Shown here: positions 60,668 to 64,000 of the stretch, in pieces
Layout of the letters: each line of letters starts with the position of its first letter
Position numbering within the stretch: position 1 is the stretch's first letter
Source of the DNA: Chloroflexota bacterium
GTDB taxonomy: Bacteria; Chloroflexota; Dormibacteria; Dormibacterales; Dormibacteraceae
Length of the DNA: 64,000 nt
NCBI GenBank assembly: GCA_005880915.1
Contig: VBIW01000048.1
Coordinates: 1-64,000 of the forward strand
Direction: 5' to 3'
Position numbers and translations under genes: made by a program
Notes under the pieces: generated by a model
What the model was told of the DNA's origin: nothing
The model's database searches: none
What the model saw: the letters and a program-made list of their open reading frames with translations, nothing else

Positions 60668-61435
60668 TTAAGGGGCGGCCAAGCGCCGCCCCTTTTTTTG
60701 TTGGTCTGAGATCACTTCTGTGCAGGCGATGTCGTCATGCACGGATGTGCGCGTGATCCACGACAAAGGCAGCACCACAAGTCTCAGCAGCGATTGCGCA
60801 AGCGTGAGGCGCGATCCGTCGACTGCGACGACGCGCTGCCTCAGCACTAAGCCGCCGAGCGTGCGCCCCCCAATGCTCCAGCACGCCACGTGGTAGGCGG
60901 CGGTGATCGCCAGCGTCCGACGCAGACGGCGCCGCCCGGTCATGCGGGCGAGGGTCAGGCAGAAGGCGACGTCCACCGCGGCGGCGCGCCAGCGATCGGG
61001 CGCGGCAGCCACGCCGCCGGGCGCGGGCTCGCGGCCGCGCAGCCGCAGCAAGTAGAGACGCGTGAACAGCTGGTGGACCTGGAGGTGGGTGAGCACGTAA
61101 ACCGGCCGCGGCAGCCTCGGCCGGTAGCCGGTCAGCGCGGCCTCGACGCGGCCGCTCGCTGCTTTCAGCCGCCAGTGACCACCCGCTGCGCCTGCCAGCA
61201 ACCCGCCTTCGATCGGCCAGTCAACAGCGTCTCGCGTGACCCTGGGCGCGCCAAAGCGCAGGAGTGTCAGCGGCCCCAGCACCAATGCGTTGTCGCGCAT
61301 CCTGATGAGCGTCAGGGTCAGGGAGCTGATCGTCTCTGCATAGGTGTCCCGCAGCCTGGCTCCGCTGAGCTGCCCAGCAAGCGCGACCGAGGCGACGGTC
61401 GAGACTCGACCCGCATTCCAGGTGACCACACGCAT
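60668..61435 (-). CDS. RDD-domain membrane protein
   Basis: 255 residues from ATG 61435. The C-terminal part carries the RDD signature RRTLAITAAYHVACWSIGGRTLGGLVLRQRVVAVDGSRLTLAQSLLRLVVLP with two transmembrane helices. RDD proteins are often linked to transport or stress, function unclear. The upstream frame to 62071 is antisense to the SRPBCC gene and not homologous. Divergent from that SRPBCC gene with a 15-base gap. Confidence 0.78.
   Translation of the reverse strand: MRVVTWNAGRVSTVASVALAGQLSGARLRDTYAETISSLTLTLIRMRDNALVLGPLTLLRFGAPRVTRDAVDWPIEGGLLAGAAGGHWRLKAASGRVEAALTGYRPRLPRPVYVLTHLQVHQLFTRLYLLRLRGREPAPGGVAAAPDRWRAAAVDVAFCLTLARMTGRRRLRRTLAITAAYHVACWSIGGRTLGGLVLRQRVVAVDGSRLTLAQSLLRLVVLPLSWITRTSVHDDIACTEVISDQQKKGRRLAAP
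60670..60699 (+). terminator. Rho-independent terminator
   Basis: AAGGGGCGGC-CAAGC-GCCGCCCCTT stem followed by seven T: a textbook intrinsic terminator for the gene at 60250. It overlaps the end of the convergent RDD gene, whose stop is at 60668. Confidence 0.93.
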
Positions 61436-61450
61436 ATCTTCGTGAGTGTC

Positions 61451-61894
61451 ATGGCCCGGTTGGAGTTCGCGGCGTCGGTCATCGTGAAGACGACGCCCGA
61501 GCGCGCCTTCGACTACTTCGCCGACTACCGCCACGTCGGCCAGGTCCTCGAGGGCGTCAGCCGGTGGACGCCGATCGGCGCCACGACACAGGGCGTGGGC
61601 GCGCGCTACAGCGTGGAAATGGCCGTCCTCGCCTTTCCTCTCCGGAATACGCTCCGGCTCGACCGCTGGCGCCGGCCGTATGAGATCGGTTGGGCCTCCG
61701 AGTCGGGGTTGATCAAGCAGGAAGGCGGATTCACCTTTACTGAGGTGCCAAAGGGCGTGCGGATCGGGCTTCGGATCGCTTATGAGCCGCCGGCATCCGT
61801 GATCGGCGCGGCGGTGGCGCACCGGCTGGACGGCATGGTCCGCCGCCGGTTGGAGCTCGCGCTGGAGCGAATTCGCGAGACTTTGGAGGCTTGA
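61451..61894 (+). CDS. SRPBCC-family protein
   Basis: 147 residues from ATG 61451 (GTG 61442 also possible). START-like: EFAASVIVKTTPERAFDYFADYRHVGQVLEGVSRWTPIG, then beta core and C-terminal helix VAHRLDGMVRRRLELALERIRETLE. Ligand unknown. The frame back to 60890 runs antisense to the RDD gene and is not homologous. Followed by a leaderless-type PNPOx-like gene. Confidence 0.82.
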   Translation: MARLEFAASVIVKTTPERAFDYFADYRHVGQVLEGVSRWTPIGATTQGVGARYSVEMAVLAFPLRNTLRLDRWRRPYEIGWASESGLIKQEGGFTFTEVPKGVRIGLRIAYEPPASVIGAAVAHRLDGMVRRRLELALERIRETLEA

Positions 61895-61924
61895 GGCTCG
61901 GCCGAGAATCTCCGAGCAAGCCTC

Positions 61925-61930
61925 TAAAGT
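61925..61930 (+). promoter_or_regulatory. -10 box before the PNPOx-like gene
   Basis: TAAAGT ends 7 bases before ATG 61938; it is identical in sequence and spacing to the ppk box at 50224. Confidence 0.45.
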
Positions 61931-61937
61931 TGGGCCC

Positions 61938-62822
61938 ATGCGGCTGACCCGCGAAGCGACCGCCATCCTCAGCAAAACCACCATCGGCATGCTCGCCCTG
62001 CGTTCGCGGCGCCTGCCGTTGGTCAACCCGGCCGTGTTCAGCTTCGCGGGCGGATCGCTCTGGATGACCACATCGCGTTATGCAGCCAAGACGATCATGG
62101 CCAAGCGCGACCCGAGGGCGGCCTTCCTGGTCGACAGCGGGGCGGAGGCCGTGCTCCTTCGCGGCGCTCTCGAGGTGTTCGATCCGCTCAACGTGTCGAG
62201 CCAGGTGCGAGCGATGCTCGAGGGACCTGGCTATTTTCTCGGCATGGCGGGTTACGCGCTGCGCAACGCGCCGTTTGTCGCCGGCTACGCGCTTGACCTC
62301 GCCCGGCTGCCACGCGAGTGGATGCCGTACAACCGCGTCGTCCTGCGCTTGAAGTTGAGCGACGCCGACCTGGTCGAGGGCGCGCCGTTTCCCGCGGCGC
62401 AGGCGGCCCGCGTTCCCGCGGTGCCCGCCGAGGTGAGCCGGCGGCTTGCCGGCGTGTCGCGCGGATACGCATGCTGGATCGAGGGGGGCTTGCCATTGAT
62501 CCGGCCCGCGTTCTGGGAGGTTGACCACGGCCGAGTGAGCATCGCGCCGACGAGCGGACGCCCCCGCAGCGGCTCGCCCGGTGCCCTGGTGGTCGAATGG
62601 CACCACCGCTTCCGCCCTTCGTTGATGGTGGGAGCTTGCGTTCGAGGCACGTTCGCACCATCGACCGACGGCGAAGCGATCGCCGAGCGCTACGGCATCG
62701 AGCCGTCCGAGGTTCCTGACGTGATCGACCTGAAGCCCGAACGGGTTACGTCGTGGCGCGGATTCGAGACCATCACGTCGGTGCCTCGAGGTGCGCGCGA
62801 GCTGCGCGCAGCGGAAGGCTGA
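61938..62822 (+). CDS. PNPOx/FMN-binding split-barrel-like protein
   Basis: 294 residues. N-terminal TREATAILSKTTIGMLALRSRRLPLVNPAVFSFAGGSLWMTTSRYAAKTIMAKRDPRAAFLVD matches the pyridoxamine-phosphate-oxidase-like flavin split barrel; the C-terminal part is less familiar. May bind FMN or F420. Stop overlaps the fdhD start (TGATG), so the two are coupled. Confidence 0.7.
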   Translation: MRLTREATAILSKTTIGMLALRSRRLPLVNPAVFSFAGGSLWMTTSRYAAKTIMAKRDPRAAFLVDSGAEAVLLRGALEVFDPLNVSSQVRAMLEGPGYFLGMAGYALRNAPFVAGYALDLARLPREWMPYNRVVLRLKLSDADLVEGAPFPAAQAARVPAVPAEVSRRLAGVSRGYACWIEGGLPLIRPAFWEVDHGRVSIAPTSGRPRSGSPGALVVEWHHRFRPSLMVGACVRGTFAPSTDGEAIAERYGIEPSEVPDVIDLKPERVTSWRGFETITSVPRGARELRAAEG

Positions 62823-63664
62823 TGGCCAGGCCCGCCGCGCCCGGGGTCCGTGTCCGTCGGTGGGATGCTGGCAAATGGAGCGATTCCCCGGACGCGGTCG
62901 TCACCGAGGAACCCCTCCAGCTGATGCTCAACGGCGAGGAGCTATCCGTCGTCATGCGCACGCCCGGTCACGACGTGGAGCTGACCCTCGGCCTGATGTA
63001 CGCAGAGGGCATCGTCCGCACGCTGGAAGACGTCAGGCAGCTGCGCATCAGCGCCGAATCCGGTGAGTCTGAAACCGCGCTGCAAGTCGATGCCTCGATA
63101 GTCGAGTCCAACCAGGTCGACATTCACCTGGCGGGCGCGCCGCGCCGCAAGCCGGAGCGCTCGATGCTGGCCAGCTCCGCCTGTGGTGTGTGCGGCGCAG
63201 TGATGATCGAGGACTTGCGCCGCGACCTCTCGGTGCTGCAGCCCATGCCTGCTGTCGATCCGAAGCTGTTGCCCGGCTTGGTCGAGCAATTGCGCGCGGG
63301 CCAGGGCGTGTTCGAGCGCACCGGCGGGCTGCACGCCGCGGGGCTCTTCACCACCGAGGGCAAGTCGATATGCCTGCGCGAGGACGTCGGCCGGCACAAC
63401 GCCGTCGACAAAGTGGTGGGACGGATGCTCATCGACGGCGGGCTGCCCGCCAGCGACACGATCCTGGTCGTGAGCGGTCGCGCCGGCTACGAGATCGTCC
63501 AGAAATCGATCACCGCAGGCATCGCCGTGCTTGCCGCCGTGGGCGCACCTTCGAGCCTCGCGGTCGCACTGGCGCGCGAGTTCAACCAGACGCTCGTCGG
63601 ATTTCTTCGCGGCGAGCGCTTCAACGTCTACGCCGCGCCTGAGCGCTTGACAAAACTCGGTTGA
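62822..63664 (+). CDS. fdhD: Formate dehydrogenase sulfurtransferase accessory protein
   Basis: 280 residues from ATG 62822. FdhD moves sulfur from a cysteine desulfurase to the Mo/W-bisPGD cofactor of formate dehydrogenases. Seen: EEPLQLMLNGEELSVVMRTPGHDVELTLGLMYAEGIV, the essential CGVCG motif (SSACGVCGAV), RTGGLHAAGLF, REDVGRHNAVDKVVGRML and VSGRAGYEIVQKS. No formate dehydrogenase is in the window. Coupled to the PNPOx-like gene. Confidence 0.94.
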   Translation: MARPAAPGVRVRRWDAGKWSDSPDAVVTEEPLQLMLNGEELSVVMRTPGHDVELTLGLMYAEGIVRTLEDVRQLRISAESGESETALQVDASIVESNQVDIHLAGAPRRKPERSMLASSACGVCGAVMIEDLRRDLSVLQPMPAVDPKLLPGLVEQLRAGQGVFERTGGLHAAGLFTTEGKSICLREDVGRHNAVDKVVGRMLIDGGLPASDTILVVSGRAGYEIVQKSITAGIAVLAAVGAPSSLAVALAREFNQTLVGFLRGERFNVYAAPERLTKLG

Positions 63665-63683
63665 AACCTGGTTGCGCTACCAG

Positions 63684-63689
63684 TAATCT
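63684..63689 (+). promoter_or_regulatory. -10 box before the phosphoesterase lipoprotein
   Basis: TAATCT ends 6 bases before ATG 63696; same box and spacing as the proposed MFS start at 26736. Confidence 0.4.
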
Positions 63690-63695
63690 CGCCGG

Positions 63696-64000
63696 ATGAA
63701 GCGCACCACCTGGTTTGCCCTGGCCGTGATCGGGTGCGTCGCGTGCTCCAGCCAGAATCCGCCACCGAACGCGTCACCAACCTCCACCGCGTCGACGGGC
63801 GTGAGCAAGATCCAGCACATCGTCGTGATCATGCAGGAGAACCGGAGCTTCGACGAATACTTCGGATTGTTTCCGGGGGCCGAGGGCCTTCCCCGGCAGA
63901 ACGGCCAGTTCACCGTCTGCATTCCCGATCCTGACAACGGCGGCTGTGTGCGGCCCTATCACGATGCCACGGACAAGAATGGCGGCGGCCCGCACGGAAG
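63696..64000 (+). CDS. Phosphoesterase/phospholipase C-family lipoprotein, 3' end cut by window
   Basis: 101 residues visible. Signal peptide MKRTTWFALAVIGCVACSS with a lipobox, a Ser/Thr-rich linker, then KIQHIVVIMQENRSFDEYFGLFPGAEGLP, the N-terminal metal-binding motif of the phosphoesterase family (acid phosphatase AcpA/phospholipase C). The rest lies beyond base 64000. Extracytoplasmic phosphoester hydrolase by family. Confidence 0.88.
   Translation, partial: MKRTTWFALAVIGCVACSSQNPPPNASPTSTASTGVSKIQHIVVIMQENRSFDEYFGLFPGAEGLPRQNGQFTVCIPDPDNGGCVRPYHDATDKNGGGPHG

Noticed and set aside
1-64000. CRISPR array, insertion sequence or prophage
   Set aside because: No regularly spaced repeats, transposase, integrase or phage structural genes were seen.

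Overview
The window is 64 kb of dense bacterial chromosome of about 65% GC with short intergenic gaps. Gene content mixes Actinobacteria-like and Chloroflexota-like families: rifamycin phosphotransferase, the HutF branch of histidine breakdown, liv transporters, CYTH-CHAD proteins and an orphan Flp pilin. Many genes seem to be read from leaderless transcripts, with a TAnnnT-like box 6-8 bases before the start codon. Together these suggest a soil heterotroph of a deep Terrabacteria lineage (Dormibacterota, Chloroflexota or a deep actinobacterium). That placement is inference. No insertion sequence, prophage, CRISPR array or rRNA was seen.

Layout. 1-7.0 kb: acs (cut by the left edge), a class III cyclase protein, a DMT transporter, an SRPBCC protein and a minus-strand dienelactone hydrolase/NAD(P)-binding/membrane trio, then tRNA-Ala(GGC). 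7.1-10.3 kb: a lipoprotein lytic transglycosylase, a LacI regulator and an OsmC-family gene whose active-site cysteine codon is an in-frame TGA followed by a SECIS-like hairpin, so a likely selenoprotein. 10.3-17.0 kb: pcaH-pcaG-pcaC divergent from a complete liv-type ABC importer and a MarR regulator, probably aromatic uptake plus ring cleavage. 17.2-25.3 kb: PaaK-like ligase, class III aminotransferase and RpiR regulator, divergent from APC permease, C26 hydrolase, glutamine-synthetase-like ligase and SDR, probably a gamma-glutamyl amine catabolic island.

25.3-34.8 kb: lipoprotein, AzlCD, MFS exporter, GNAT, small LuxR protein, two alpha/beta hydrolases, PepF, CcdA and an orphan Clp N-domain protein. 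34.8-40.4 kb: full-length Lhr helicase, a VOC protein, tRNA-Pro(GGG) and a small membrane protein. 40.4-42.9 kb: an unusual M16-peptidase/zinc-ribbon/membrane fusion coupled to an unknown gene. 43.0-49.6 kb: rph with a rifamycin-associated-element palindrome upstream, a DksA-type protein, a C2H2 zinc-finger protein, a LysR/DrrA/DrrB group and the Flp pilin.

49.6-54.4 kb: a polyphosphate module (cNMP-fold protein divergent from ppk, CYTH-CHAD and SixA), with Pho-box-like CTTAACCT repeats between the divergent genes. 54.5-60.1 kb: hutH-hutU-hutF-hutI with overlapping junctions. 60.2-64 kb: small membrane protein, a clear intrinsic terminator, RDD protein, SRPBCC protein, PNPOx-like protein, fdhD, and the start of a phosphoesterase lipoprotein. 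fdhD fits a formate dehydrogenase elsewhere, itself often a selenoprotein, and so loosely supports selenocysteine use.
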